Source of the DNA: Hyaloraphidium curvatum
Lineage: Eukaryota > Monoblepharomycota > Hyaloraphidiomycetes > Hyaloraphidiales > Hyaloraphidiaceae
DNA: 64,000 bases
Direction: 5' to 3'
NCBI GenBank assembly: GCA_025558095.1
Contig: JAIVFI010000011.1
Location: 558,001 to 622,000, forward strand
Below the pieces are notes generated by a model. It made no database searches. It was not told where the DNA came from and was given only the letters and a program-made list of their open reading frames with translations. A program made the translations under genes and the position numbers. The first letter of the stretch is position 1. Each line of letters begins with the position of its first letter. Below are positions 20,193 through 29,564 of this stretch, one piece after another.

Positions 20193-22710
20193 ATGGAATC
20201 TCCGCCGGGCGCCGGAGCCGCGGCCGTTCCGACGGCCGCGCAGTCGCCGACTTTTTCCGCGGTGCTGTGGTCGCCGGGCGGGCCGGGCGGCGCGGCCGAG
20301 CACACGCCGACGTCGGCGGCCCACGGGGCGTCGCCGCACGGGGCGTCGCCTCAGTCGCCCGCTCCGCTGCTTCCCACGATCATAACGACGCCCGCAACGC
20401 CGGGATCCGCCGGATCGGAGGCGCCGGCCGGCGTGGGGCCGCCCGCGCTCGCCGTGGAAGTGCCCGCCTACCGCCCCGCGACGCCCAACAAGGCCAACGC
20501 GTCGCCGCCCGACGTGGTCGCAAAGACCCTCACCTCGCGGGCAGACAGCGACCGCGGCGCCCGCAACGTGCTATTCTCGTACTGCCTCGACATGATCGCC
20601 CTGATCCTGCTGCTGCTCGCGTCGACCGGCACCCCGGCCGGCGCCCGCAGCCTGGCCTGGACCGCCTACGACAACTGCGTGGTCGACGGCGTGCCCAACG
20701 TCGACATTTTCACGGGGTACTGTTGGCCCTGTTGAGCCGTCCCCTATTGGTTCCTGACGCGCCCGCCGTCCAGCGTCTGGGGCCAGTGCGTCGACTTCGA
20801 GGGCCGCACCGGCTGCGCCACCTGGTTCACCGACACCCGCGCCAAGAACAGCTTTGGCACCGCATACGTCTATTCCATGCCGATCCTCGCCATCGTGGGT
20901 CCGCCCGGTCGGCCGCCCGCGGCCTTTGCTGACGACCTCCGCGCCGCAGATCGCCAAGTGCTTCCTCCTCTTCCCGCCCTGCGTCGCGACCTACTTCCTC
21001 CGCGGCCGCGAGTCCTTCATGTTCGTCGCCGGCACCACCGCCCTGGCCATCGCCTGCTGGGTCGCCTCCTGGGTGATGCTGCTCCTCCTGAACCCGCGGA
21101 TCGGGGCGCTGGCGGGGCCGTGTCAGAAGTGGTGGTACGGCGCCGGGTTCTACCGTGGGTTTCCCCTCTCGTGGCTCGGTTTGCTAGCTGCTGATCCTCC
21201 GTTTGGGGCGCCAGTCGGCTGCGTGGCCACGGCGATCATGCTCGCCTCCCTCGTCATCAAGCTCTCGGGCGTCCTCCTTCTCCACCGCGCCGCCGAGAAG
21301 CGGTACGCCGCCGCCGCCGCCGCCGCCGCCGTCCCCATCTCCCCCGCCTCCCCCACCATGCGCGCCGCTCAGCCGGCCAAGCCCCCCGCCCCCGCGCCGA
21401 CGCAGGAGCAGCTCACCGCGCTGCTTCTCGCCTCCGCCGCCGACCGCGACGCGGCGGACCTCGAGGGTGGTGCGGTGTGGGAGCCGGCGGAGGGATCGGA
21501 CGAGACGCTGGCGGAGGGGGACAGCCCGGATCGCGAGGTGTCTGAAGGGGAGGGCAAGGCGTGGGGCGGGGCGCCGGAGCCGCAGCAGGGGGGCCAGACG
21601 GTTCAGGCGGGCCACCAGACCGCGGCGATGCCTCAGCAGGCGCAGGTGCAGGCCTACCAGCAGGCGCAAGCCGTCTCGCAGACCCAGGTCGTCTCGCAGA
21701 CGCAGAACTTCCAGCAGGCGCAGGCGGTCTCGCAGGTGCAGGCTGTTCCTCAACCCCAACCCGCACAACCCGAGGCGCCGCGCGCGGCGGAGGTGGCAGC
21801 GGCAGCGACGGTCGCGGCGTACGCGGCCCAGGGCGCGGCAGCATCGTCGGTCTACGACCCGTCCGTCGCGTCGAACTCGGGCGGGACCGCCACCGGGCGC
21901 AGCCGCACGCCTTCGCCCTCGCGCAACCCGGCGGCAACAGCGCCCGCTGCCAACCCGCAGTACTCTGGCGCGCCGCCGCCCGCGGGCGCTGCCCCCGCCC
22001 CTGCCCCGCCGCCCGTCGCGGCTGCCCCCGCCCCCGGCTCCGCCGCGGCGGTGATCGCCTCCCTCCCCCCCGACCTGCAGCTCTACCTCGCCCAGCACGT
22101 GCAGCAGCAAATCGCGCAGTACGCCCCCGCGATCGCCGAGCACGTCCGCCGCACGTACCCCGCCGCCAGCCCCGCGGACCAGGAGCGCGCCTACGCCTAC
22201 TACGTCGGGCTGTACCGCGAGCAGGTCGAGACCGAGTACGCGGCCTGGGTGGCGGCAAACTACGCGCCCGCCCCCTTGCCCGCCGCCCGCTACCCCTCGG
22301 GGAACCCTATGCAGGCCGCCATGGCCGCCAGCTTCGCGGCCAACCCCTCGGTCGGGCCCTCCTGGCCCGCCGGCGCATCCGCGAGCTTCGGCGCGGGCGC
22401 GGTGCAGGCCTACGGCGCACAGTCGATCCCCATCGCCCGCATGCCGTCCTCGGCGTACGCGTACAACCCCGCCCTCGCCGCCCGCGCGCCGTCGGGGGCC
22501 GTGGCGGGGCAGCAGTACGTCCTCGCGCAGCAGCAGGCCATCGCGGCCGCGCAGCAGCAGCAGGCTATGATGCAGCAGCAGGCGATGATGCAGCAGGCGG
22601 CGTTGCAGCAGCAGATGGCGGCGAGTATGGGCTACGGGATGCCGTTGACCAGGACGCCTTCTAAACCGGCGAGTGTCTACGGCGCCCAAGGGGTCTACCA
22701 ACCCCAGTGA
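20193..22710 (+). CDS. Four-TM membrane protein with a long Q/A-rich cytoplasmic tail, function unknown
   Basis: I do not recognise a named family. Exons are 20193-20716, 20774-20894, 20950-21154 and 21215-22710 (781 residues; introns 55-60 nt). A Pro/Ala-rich N-terminus of about 130 residues leads to TM1 (SYCLDMIALILLLLAS). A Cys-containing loop follows (DNCVVDG, WGQCVDFEGRTGCATWF), then TM2 (YVYSMPILAIIAKCFLLFPP), TM3 (AGTTALAIACWVASWVMLLLL) and TM4 (ATAIMLASLVIKLSGVLLL). The tail of about 480 residues is rich in Gln, Ala and Pro and holds a more ordered patch around LPPDLQLYLAQHVQQQIAQY. Without splicing, a TGA at 20733 interrupts the frame; the 57-nt intron 20717-20773 removes it. The four-TM layout with loop cysteines recalls MARVEL/SUR7-type proteins, but this is only a resemblance. 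Confidence 0.8.
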
Positions 22711-23268
22711 GGGTGCGCTTAGATGCGCTTATTGGGTCGCTTTGTCTATGTATGGCCCGTTTTCTATTGGATGTCGCGTGCGCTGGATGTTCTCAGAGAG
22801 GCATTAATCGCGGACTAAGCGATCCGGACGTCGATGGAAGTTGGGACGGGCGTCGCCACGAGCTCGGCTCTCCACATCCTCGGCGCCAAGGAGGAGCTCG
22901 AGATCTGGGCTGCCAGCCCTGCGGTGTGCGGTTCGGGTTCAACCTCGCCAAACATCGGCGGCTGCTGGACCAATGGGAAGAGTGGGCGGAAGAGGAGAAA
23001 CGCGAAAGTGACGCGCGCTTCATGCGGAAGGGCTGGTTCTCCGGCAACAGCGACAGCGAAGATGACGAGGACGAGGAGCCTCAAGATGGGCCAGACCTAA
23101 GTTATCTAAGGGCCTTGTTGACGCGTGTGGGAGGGTCGTTTCATCAAGGCGGTAATGGCGGCTTCTTCCTCCTTTGACGTTGATGTGTATGGGACCAGCA
23201 GCAGTGACGGTAACGGATGTAAGGTGGATGCATCGGAATGAATTTCTAGGAGTGCTTGCAAAGTTGGT
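22711..23268. other. Intergenic region with one doubtful short open frame
   Basis: An open frame at 22707-23177 (+) ends with a charged stretch (DQWEEWAEEEKRESDARF, then an acidic run SDSEDDEDEE) that looks protein-like, but its first half overlaps the preceding stop codon and reads as noise. It may be a small gene with an unrecognised intron. I see nothing else here. Confidence 0.3.
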
Positions 23269-25809
23269 TTGATCCCGGAAGGTGCCGTCGTCGTCGCCCC
23301 GGTCGCCGGCCAGGCGCGGCATCAGTGGCTTCGTGCGCGAGCGGAAGCACAAACACCAACGGAGAAAATGTCCTGGTTCAGAGCCAACGACCCGAAAGTC
23401 CCTCTCGATACAGGGCATCGGGCACCGTCGTCGTCGTCTGCGGCGCCTCCTGCCCCGGAACCGGCCCCTGCGCCGCCTGCAGCCGCTCCGCCCGACGCGT
23501 CGGCTCCAGCACCGCGGGGACGCCCACCTCGGCGCGGACGTGGCGGACGGACAGAAAACGCCGAATCACGCGCGGAACCGGAGACGGGCAGCGAGCCGGT
23601 GGCTACTCCGGCCCGCGGAGGACGCGGAGGGCGGGGAGGATGCGGTCGGGCTGCTCCACCGCCGACCGGAGAACCGAAAGAGGAGGCCGCACCGCAGCTG
23701 CCGGCCGCAGAAAGACCCCCGCGGGGCCGCAAGCGCCCCACTGCACGCGGATCTGGTGCTCCGGGACCCGTTGCGGCCTCCTTTGCCCGGATAGACTCGG
23801 ACTTTGGCGACGATGACGTGGACTCGGACGCGCAGGCGGCGGCCGTGCAGGCGGGCCAGAGCGCTGGCGATCTTGCCCGCTCGGCGCAGTTTGTCGGCGC
23901 TGGATCTCGCGGCGGTCGGTCGCGAGGTCGAGGAAGGGATCGGGGACAAGGACAAGGGCGAGGCCGAGATCAAGCACCTCGTCAAGCCAGCGAGCAGGCC
24001 CTGGACGTGAACGCCGCGGAGTTTGTACCATCGGCAGCAGCCGCAAGTGCCCCTGCCGCACCGGCACCGCAGCCGGCGCCCTCGGCCCCCGCCGCTCCGG
24101 AACAGCAGCAAGCTGCCGCCCCAACGGCCAACGCCCCGCGACCTCGCCCGCCCGTGCGCCCCAACCGCCAATCCACCCTCTCACCCCTGGAACGCGACCT
24201 GGCCCAGCTCAACACCCGCTTCCCAGGCACCATTGTCCTGGACCTCGGCTCGATCCGCACCGCGCGGCTCCATTTTGCCCCCTCGGACCCGGACTTCCCC
24301 TTTGAGCTCCCCCGCCTCGACGTGGAGCTCCGCATCCCGGAAACCTATCCGGCGGGGTACCCGCGGCTGACCGTGCTCACCGCCGACATCCCGCCCGCGC
24401 TCAGGCGGCGCTGCGAGGGGCGGTGGGAGCGGTTCGCGCAGGCCAACGCCAAGAAGGTCGAGGGGAGGCTGTCGCTCGTGGGGCTCGTCAACTGGCTGGA
24501 CAGGGAGCTCGAGGGGATGCTCGTGAGCGCGGAGGAGGGGGCGGTGACGGGGATCGTGCGGCCCGGAGAGCGGCCTGCTGCGGAGACCGGTGCGGGCATG
24601 CATCAGCCCGACGCCGTTCCGGCGAGCCTGCACGTGCCGGAAGCAAGTGAACCGCCGAAGACCTCGGACGACGAGGAAGGAGACAATGCGGACGGCAGCG
24701 GCAGGCCTTTGGGCGCTGCGCCTGCGGATGTCAGCGCCGACTCGCTCGAGACGGCGTCGGACGAATCGGATTCCGAGTCGGATTCTGGCACATCCGACGG
24801 CGATTCCGAAGGGCCGGATCGCCCAGCTCAGGAGCTCGCGGAGCAGCTCGAAGCTGCGGTGCTCGACGACGACGCCGAAGGCACGCCGGGACAGGCCATC
24901 TCGGACGAGCGCCGCGGCACGCACCTCCGCCTCCCCGGCCTCCACCACCCCAACATCTCCCTCCTCCAGCCGCATTCGCTGCACCTCCTCCTCCGCTGCG
25001 GCCGCTGCCGCGCCCAGTTCCCCGGCCAGGACCTGCCGAACGACCGCGCGGTGCAGATCCCGTGTCCGCGGTGCGCGGCGCCTTGCGGCATCCGGATCCG
25101 GCCCTCGGCCATCACCGCGGACCCGCAGTCGGGCCTGGCATACATCGACTCGGACCTGTGCGCCCCCGCGGGGCTGCTCCCCGCGTCGTCCTACACCCCG
25201 ACATGCTCCGCGTGCGCGCAGCCCACCCCGGGCCTCTTCGCCGGCGTCGAGCGCGGCGAGACCGTCACCCGCTTCTGCAGGCACTGCCACCGCCGCATGG
25301 AGATGCGCTGGGAAGACGTGCGCTTCGTGCGGCTGGGCGAAGGCCTCCCCATCGGCGATTCGGAGCACCGTACCGGCGCCGAGCTCCCCCCGCGCAAAAA
25401 GACCTCCAAGCTCCCCGAGCACCCCGACGTGATACCTGGCAAGCCGCTGCCGAACAAGGGCGCATGCGCGGACTACACTCGCTCCTTCCGTTGGTTCCGC
25501 TTCCCGTGCTGCGGCATGCTCTATCCTTGTGACCTTTGCCACGAGCGCGGCAAGGCGGATTCGCACCCCCTGGAGTGGGCGACGAGGATGGTATGCGGCC
25601 ATTGCGGGCGGGAGCAGGGGTACCGCGCCGAAGGGCCCTGTTCGAGGTGCGGGGCGGACATGAGGAAGCGGAACCCGGTCGGGGGATTCTGGGAAGGTGG
25701 AAAGGGAACGCGGGACAGAGCGAAGATGAACAGGAGGGAGAAGAGGAAGTACCAGGGCATGGGGAAGACGGAGAGCAAGAAGGCCGAGCGGGTCGGCAAG
25801 AAGGCCTGA
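23269..25809 (+). CDS. RWD-domain and CHY-type zinc finger protein
   Basis: An 846-residue intronless protein. After a disordered, Arg/Gly/Pro-rich N-terminus of about 300 residues there is an RWD-like domain (about 303-420; TIVLDLGSIRTARLHF, VELRIPETYPAGYPRL). An acidic linker (about 460-540) follows, then Cys-pair zinc ribbons (LLRCGRC, PCPRCAAPCG, CSACAQP, CRHCHRR; about 565-690). A CHY zinc finger occupies about 730-795 (GACADYTRSFRWFRFPCC, YPCDLCHE, CGHCGREQ, CSRCGAD). The C-terminus is a basic Lys/Arg tail. CHY fingers bind several zinc ions and occur in ubiquitin-ligase-related and Hot13-like proteins; the role of this fungal RWD-CHY combination is unknown. An alternative start is Met at 23368 (MSWFRAND). 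Confidence 0.88.
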   Translation: MIPEGAVVVAPVAGQARHQWLRARAEAQTPTEKMSWFRANDPKVPLDTGHRAPSSSSAAPPAPEPAPAPPAAAPPDASAPAPRGRPPRRGRGGRTENAESRAEPETGSEPVATPARGGRGGRGGCGRAAPPPTGEPKEEAAPQLPAAERPPRGRKRPTARGSGAPGPVAASFARIDSDFGDDDVDSDAQAAAVQAGQSAGDLARSAQFVGAGSRGGRSRGRGRDRGQGQGRGRDQAPRQASEQALDVNAAEFVPSAAAASAPAAPAPQPAPSAPAAPEQQQAAAPTANAPRPRPPVRPNRQSTLSPLERDLAQLNTRFPGTIVLDLGSIRTARLHFAPSDPDFPFELPRLDVELRIPETYPAGYPRLTVLTADIPPALRRRCEGRWERFAQANAKKVEGRLSLVGLVNWLDRELEGMLVSAEEGAVTGIVRPGERPAAETGAGMHQPDAVPASLHVPEASEPPKTSDDEEGDNADGSGRPLGAAPADVSADSLETASDESDSESDSGTSDGDSEGPDRPAQELAEQLEAAVLDDDAEGTPGQAISDERRGTHLRLPGLHHPNISLLQPHSLHLLLRCGRCRAQFPGQDLPNDRAVQIPCPRCAAPCGIRIRPSAITADPQSGLAYIDSDLCAPAGLLPASSYTPTCSACAQPTPGLFAGVERGETVTRFCRHCHRRMEMRWEDVRFVRLGEGLPIGDSEHRTGAELPPRKKTSKLPEHPDVIPGKPLPNKGACADYTRSFRWFRFPCCGMLYPCDLCHERGKADSHPLEWATRMVCGHCGREQGYRAEGPCSRCGADMRKRNPVGGFWEGGKGTRDRAKMNRREKRKYQGMGKTESKKAERVGKKA

Positions 25810-26395
25810 ATCTGTTGTGCTCGTGTGGCAACAGATGAAATGAGGCCTTCACGGTGACTCGTTCCGTCGTTCCCCATCAACCAAGCTAAGTGTCAAGCCG
25901 CAACACACCAGGCAGGTCAGTCAGCGTCTCCTTATCTCGAAGCAAACATCCTTGTGCCCGCCATTCCATGCTGCCCGGCCGGAGGGGGGGGAGGGGGTGG
26001 GGAAGGAGAATCAGGGGTGGGAAAGAGGGGCAGCCGCCGAGGATGCTTCCGCCGCTGCTTCGTCGGAATCCAGACGGATCCACTGTGTAAAGCGTGATCC
26101 TGCCGCAGGATCTCGGCACGCAGCGCCGGATGGCTGCTCCACTGGTGCCCATGTTGCTCGGGCGAAGGCATACGCATGGGCGTCCTGCTCCGCACCAAAG
26201 TACGCGAATCGGCCAATGGGGTCCAACTCCATAGTCTGCTCAGCAAGGCTCATCATCTGTGCAGCACGATTGGACAAGGCGGGCGGTGTGCGCGGCAACT
26301 GCGGGGCGGCAAGCCGGCCGGCGGCGGGACGCTGCGTCCTGCGATCCCCCCCGCTTCCTTTCCGTTCCGGGCCCAAGACGCGTCCATTCTACCAA
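25810..26395. other. Intergenic region with an unresolved minus-strand open frame
   Basis: A minus-strand frame at 26011-26376 contains a protein-like patch (AAQMMSLAEQTMELDPIGRF, then FGAEQDAHAYAFARATW), but I see no good start or splice partner. It could be a small gene or a missed last exon of the PH-like gene just upstream. The rest is low-complexity G-rich sequence (25981-26010). Confidence 0.3.
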
Positions 26396-26818
26396 TCATG
26401 ACTCCTCCACGATGCTCAACCCCTCCACCTTCTTCTTCCCCACTCTCAAACCCGGAACCAGCCTCTTCGCGCGCTCCAAAAACCTCTCCCCATCGTCGCA
26501 CGAGAAGCACTTGACGATCCCGTCCCCGTGCACGCCGATCATCAAGTACATCTTCGGCGGCGTCGCGCGGCCGAATCGCGTCATGTCCAGAGCCCACCAG
26601 TGCGTGAAGTCCCCGGACCCGGAAATGCGGTACGCGGGGCCGTCGAAGATCCAGAGCTTGGCGATGTCGGCCAGGGGAATGGTCTTGGAACCCGCGGGGA
26701 AGAAGTAGTGCTTGATGACGAGGCCTGACGCGTCGAGGGCGCAGAAACCGTCGGAGTACGAGGCCATCGGAAGTGCGACGCGTTGTTTCGGCCCCGGGGT
26801 GGACAATTTCCGCTGCAT
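26396..26818 (-). CDS. Small PH-like-fold protein of unknown function
   Basis: A 140-residue protein, or 123 if the second Met at 26767 (MASYSDGF) is used. The sequence alternates short strands (LVIKHYFFPAG, KTIPLADIAKLWIFD, MYLMIGVHGDGIVKCFSCDD) and ends in a helix (ERFLERAKRLVP), a pattern seen in small PH-like domains. The fold call is my reading of the pattern rather than a match I can name. No signal peptide or membrane span is present, and no neighbour suggests a role. Confidence 0.6.
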   Translation of the reverse strand: MQRKLSTPGPKQRVALPMASYSDGFCALDASGLVIKHYFFPAGSKTIPLADIAKLWIFDGPAYRISGSGDFTHWWALDMTRFGRATPPKMYLMIGVHGDGIVKCFSCDDGERFLERAKRLVPGLRVGKKKVEGLSIVEES

Positions 26819-26916
26819 GGAGCGAATCCTTGAATCCCCTATCTGCCAAGTACAAAGGTCATCAAAGTCTTCATCTCGATCACCAATCCGCCCTTAGCCA
26901 GCTGCGTTCACTGTAG

Positions 26917-28491
26917 CTAGGTGTCACTTTCTTCATCCGACGAATCGAGGGTGAGAACGGGAACAGAGCGGCGGGGCGGGTGGCTCATCCCGTCGCTCGG
27001 ATTGCTGAAGTCGCTGTTGTGACCCAGCTGGTCGATGTCGCTGCTGAGGGGTATCTCGAATCGGGGCGGGCTCGCGAGGAACCGTGTGAGCCAATCCCGA
27101 AGTCGTCCGGTCCGGGCGGGAACGGGGGGCGGGATCGTTATGTGGTCGAGGCTTTCCCAGGGCTCGACGTTGTCCTGCTGCAAGAGCTCCAGCTCAGCAA
27201 GTACGGCGCCAACGTCGCAGGTGAAGGTGACGTTCTCGGCGCGCATCCACACCCGGAGCTCGTTCAGTGCCCCATGAGCCCTGTTCCCGCCAAAACCGAT
27301 AAAATCGGAAATGCTTGTGCGATCGAGCTCCTGAAGGCCCTTGCGATCGAAATCCTGAATCCGGATCCTGCAGGACGATCTACTCCGTAGGGTTGCCTCG
27401 AGCCGCAGAAGGCTGGTGCGGCTAATCCCAATCAGACGAAGGCACCCGATCGTGAGCGTCTCGAGATTCCGCGGCAGTCTATCATCGACGAGGTCCCAGG
27501 GTCCGACGAGGCTGAAGGCCACATGGCGAAGAAAGTCCAGCTTCGCAAGTCGCTCCCACTGATTGGGTGAGACGTACCTCGTCCTGGTGTCGTTGTCAAG
27601 AGGGAGGAGGGCGTCCGGCCGGAAGTTAGGGAGAACTTCCACCAGGTGAAGAAAGTCAGCGATTTCTCCGTACCGCCAGACTTTGACCTTGGGAACCAGC
27701 GAAGGTCGGAGTGCGGTATCCGTAGATTCTCCGAGCCTATTGAGGTTGCTCAGGTGGCATTCGAAGACCTCGAGCCCGGAAGCGGCCGCGTTCAGCATGA
27801 CGAGAGTTCCTCTTGCTCGGGCATCACAGGACAAGAAGGCGTGCTTCAGCTTCGGCAGAGTGTTTCGGGTAGTGGCAACCTGGAGCGCGTCCATGGGCTC
27901 GTCACCGAGTCCGAAACGGAAGCGCATGTCCCTGGTGTCGAGGTGCATCTCCAGGTACGTCAGTTCCGAAAAAGAATGGTCCTCCACTGCAATCCAAAAG
28001 TTCGTTGCCTCCTGCGAGTCCGTGAACGAGCATTTGAGGCTCCTGAGTCCAGGGCACATCTCGGCAAACCGCACTCCGTGGTCGAATCCGACAGCGTCGA
28101 GTTCGCGCACGTGCCGGAGCCTCCGGTCGGCGAGGTTTGCGGCGAGCATGCGGTCAATGTGAACCTCCGGCTTCTGGAGCATCGACTTCAGGTCCAGGCT
28201 CGAGAGGGACAGTGGGAACAGTATCTCGTGGAAGTCGCGGCAGGCGAGCATCATGTTGACGAGGGTCCGAGAGCCGGATTTCAGGTGCTTTCCAATCTCG
28301 ACGATGAGCTCGAGCGGTAGAGCGGCGCGTTCGATGGCCACGACTTCGTTGTCCTGAGGGGCAGGCAGCGCGAGTCCCGCACCGGCGAGCATCCGCTCCG
28401 CGGCGGCGCGAGCTGCTTTCTCGGCATTGAGCCGCAGCTTCAGCGAGGCAACTTCGGCGCGAAGCGCCTCGACCTCGGCGTGGGAGGCCAT
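26917..28491 (-). CDS. F-box-like protein with N-terminal coiled coil
   Basis: A 524-residue protein counted from Met 28491 (MASHAEVEALR); the frame is open to 28566. A heptad-like Ala/Glu/Leu helix of about 45 residues (EVASLKLRLNAEKAARAAAE) precedes an F-box-like segment (LPLELIVEIGKHLKSGSRTL, then LACRDFHEILFP). The long C-terminal part contains leucine-spaced strands (LRSLKCSF, LTYLEMHLD, LETLTIGCLRLIG), as in divergent fungal leucine-rich repeat proteins. Such proteins usually link substrates to SCF ubiquitin ligases. The C-terminus is Ser/Asp-rich (TLDSSDEESDT). It shares a 108-bp divergent promoter with the ankyrin gene. Confidence 0.75.
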   Translation of the reverse strand: MASHAEVEALRAEVASLKLRLNAEKAARAAAERMLAGAGLALPAPQDNEVVAIERAALPLELIVEIGKHLKSGSRTLVNMMLACRDFHEILFPLSLSSLDLKSMLQKPEVHIDRMLAANLADRRLRHVRELDAVGFDHGVRFAEMCPGLRSLKCSFTDSQEATNFWIAVEDHSFSELTYLEMHLDTRDMRFRFGLGDEPMDALQVATTRNTLPKLKHAFLSCDARARGTLVMLNAAASGLEVFECHLSNLNRLGESTDTALRPSLVPKVKVWRYGEIADFLHLVEVLPNFRPDALLPLDNDTRTRYVSPNQWERLAKLDFLRHVAFSLVGPWDLVDDRLPRNLETLTIGCLRLIGISRTSLLRLEATLRSRSSCRIRIQDFDRKGLQELDRTSISDFIGFGGNRAHGALNELRVWMRAENVTFTCDVGAVLAELELLQQDNVEPWESLDHITIPPPVPARTGRLRDWLTRFLASPPRFEIPLSSDIDQLGHNSDFSNPSDGMSHPPRRSVPVLTLDSSDEESDT

Positions 28492-28599
28492 GTCTTTGGC
28501 ATTCAATGTTTGGCGGCCTCGCGCGCCCTCGCGTGTGCAGAAACCTCCGGACCGCGGCCGCCCCACTCTGATTGCCTGGAAAGTTGCAATCGACTGCTA

Positions 28600-29370
28600 A
28601 TGTCGAGCGGTGCATCCGACGGACTCCGCCGCCGTGCCGCAAACGGGACTCCGGGCGGTCCCGTGGGCACAGAACGCGTCGGCGCCCAAGCTGGGCCTCG
28701 CGTCGTGCCTCCGGAGCTTCAGGCGCGCCTGGATCTCGTTCCGTACCAAATTGCTGCGCTTGTCATTGCGCTCGTCATCGCGGTTGCCCCGTACTTTATG
28801 CCTTCGAGGGCTGCAACCACTCCCGAAGCACTATTGGACCTTGGCCGCAGCGGGAGATGGGAACAGGTCATCGGCGCGTTTGCGGCCGATCACACGCTGG
28901 GCAGACGGACGGCAAGATTCGCGGATAGCAAATCCGGCTGGACGCTGCTGCACGAGGCCGCGCGGGCCGGAAACGAGGCGGCGGTTCGTATTCTGATCGA
29001 GCACGGGGCTGACGCGGCCAAAAGTTCGAACTTCGAGCCGCCGAGGAGGGAGGCGAGGGAGGTGGCCGAGTTCTACGGGCACAAGGCCCTGGCAGAACTG
29101 CTCGATCGTGCCCTGGAGGGCGCCGCATCGTCCTGGGCTCCGTCGCCCGATCCGGAAACGTGGCCGGCGAGCGGCGCGTGGAAGGAGGCCAGGCCGGTGC
29201 CTGTTGAGGAGAACATGGCGGTGGCATACGCTGGGAGCGTGGTTAAAGTTGAGGCCGGCACGACCCGGTGGATCGACGAATTTGGGCGGACGCTGATTGG
29301 GTGGCACGGGAGCTACAACCCGCCGACCGGGATGGATGGGGAGCCGATGGTTGAAACTCAGGACCAGTAG
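28600..29370 (+). CDS. Ankyrin-repeat protein with one membrane span
   Basis: A 256-residue protein from Met 28600 (MSSGASDGLRRR); the frame is open from 28480. A hydrophobic span (YQIAALVIALVIAVAPYFM, about residues 51-69) is followed by ankyrin repeats: SGWTLLHEAARAGNEAAVRI then LIEHGADAAKSS is a full repeat, with partial repeats before (LLDLGRSGRWEQVIGAF) and after (AREVAEFYGHKALAELLD). The C-terminus is not recognisable. The anchor and the short repeat stack suggest a membrane-tethered protein-binding module. The upstream F-box-like gene is divergent. Confidence 0.75.
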   Translation: MSSGASDGLRRRAANGTPGGPVGTERVGAQAGPRVVPPELQARLDLVPYQIAALVIALVIAVAPYFMPSRAATTPEALLDLGRSGRWEQVIGAFAADHTLGRRTARFADSKSGWTLLHEAARAGNEAAVRILIEHGADAAKSSNFEPPRREAREVAEFYGHKALAELLDRALEGAASSWAPSPDPETWPASGAWKEARPVPVEENMAVAYAGSVVKVEAGTTRWIDEFGRTLIGWHGSYNPPTGMDGEPMVETQDQ

Positions 29371-29564
29371 ATTTATTTCGCTACGCTTTGCCTTATGCTT
29401 CCGGGAAGTTGGTGTGACAGGTGAAGTCGTCGACCTGCTCACGGCCGGCGGGTCGCGCGCGACCGGCGCGACCAACCCGGTCTCCGCCGCCAGGCGGCGT
29501 CCTACTCCGCTCTCCCCGCATTCGGCGTGTCATTCGACACAGCCGCCACTTCTTGTCGTCAGAA

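Noticed and set aside
20733-20735. In-frame TGA after YCWPC in the four-TM protein gene, which at first looked like a selenocysteine codon in a Cys-rich loop
   Set aside because: A standard 57-nt GT-AG intron (20717-20773) with a CTGAC branch-like site removes it and joins NVDIFTG to VWGQCVDFEG, in line with the other introns.
22834-23100. 88-codon plus-strand open frame between the four-TM and RWD-CHY genes
   Set aside because: It starts with a protein-like stretch but turns into Ser/Arg/Thr noise in a frame that conflicts with the acidic overlapping frame; there is not enough support for a gene.
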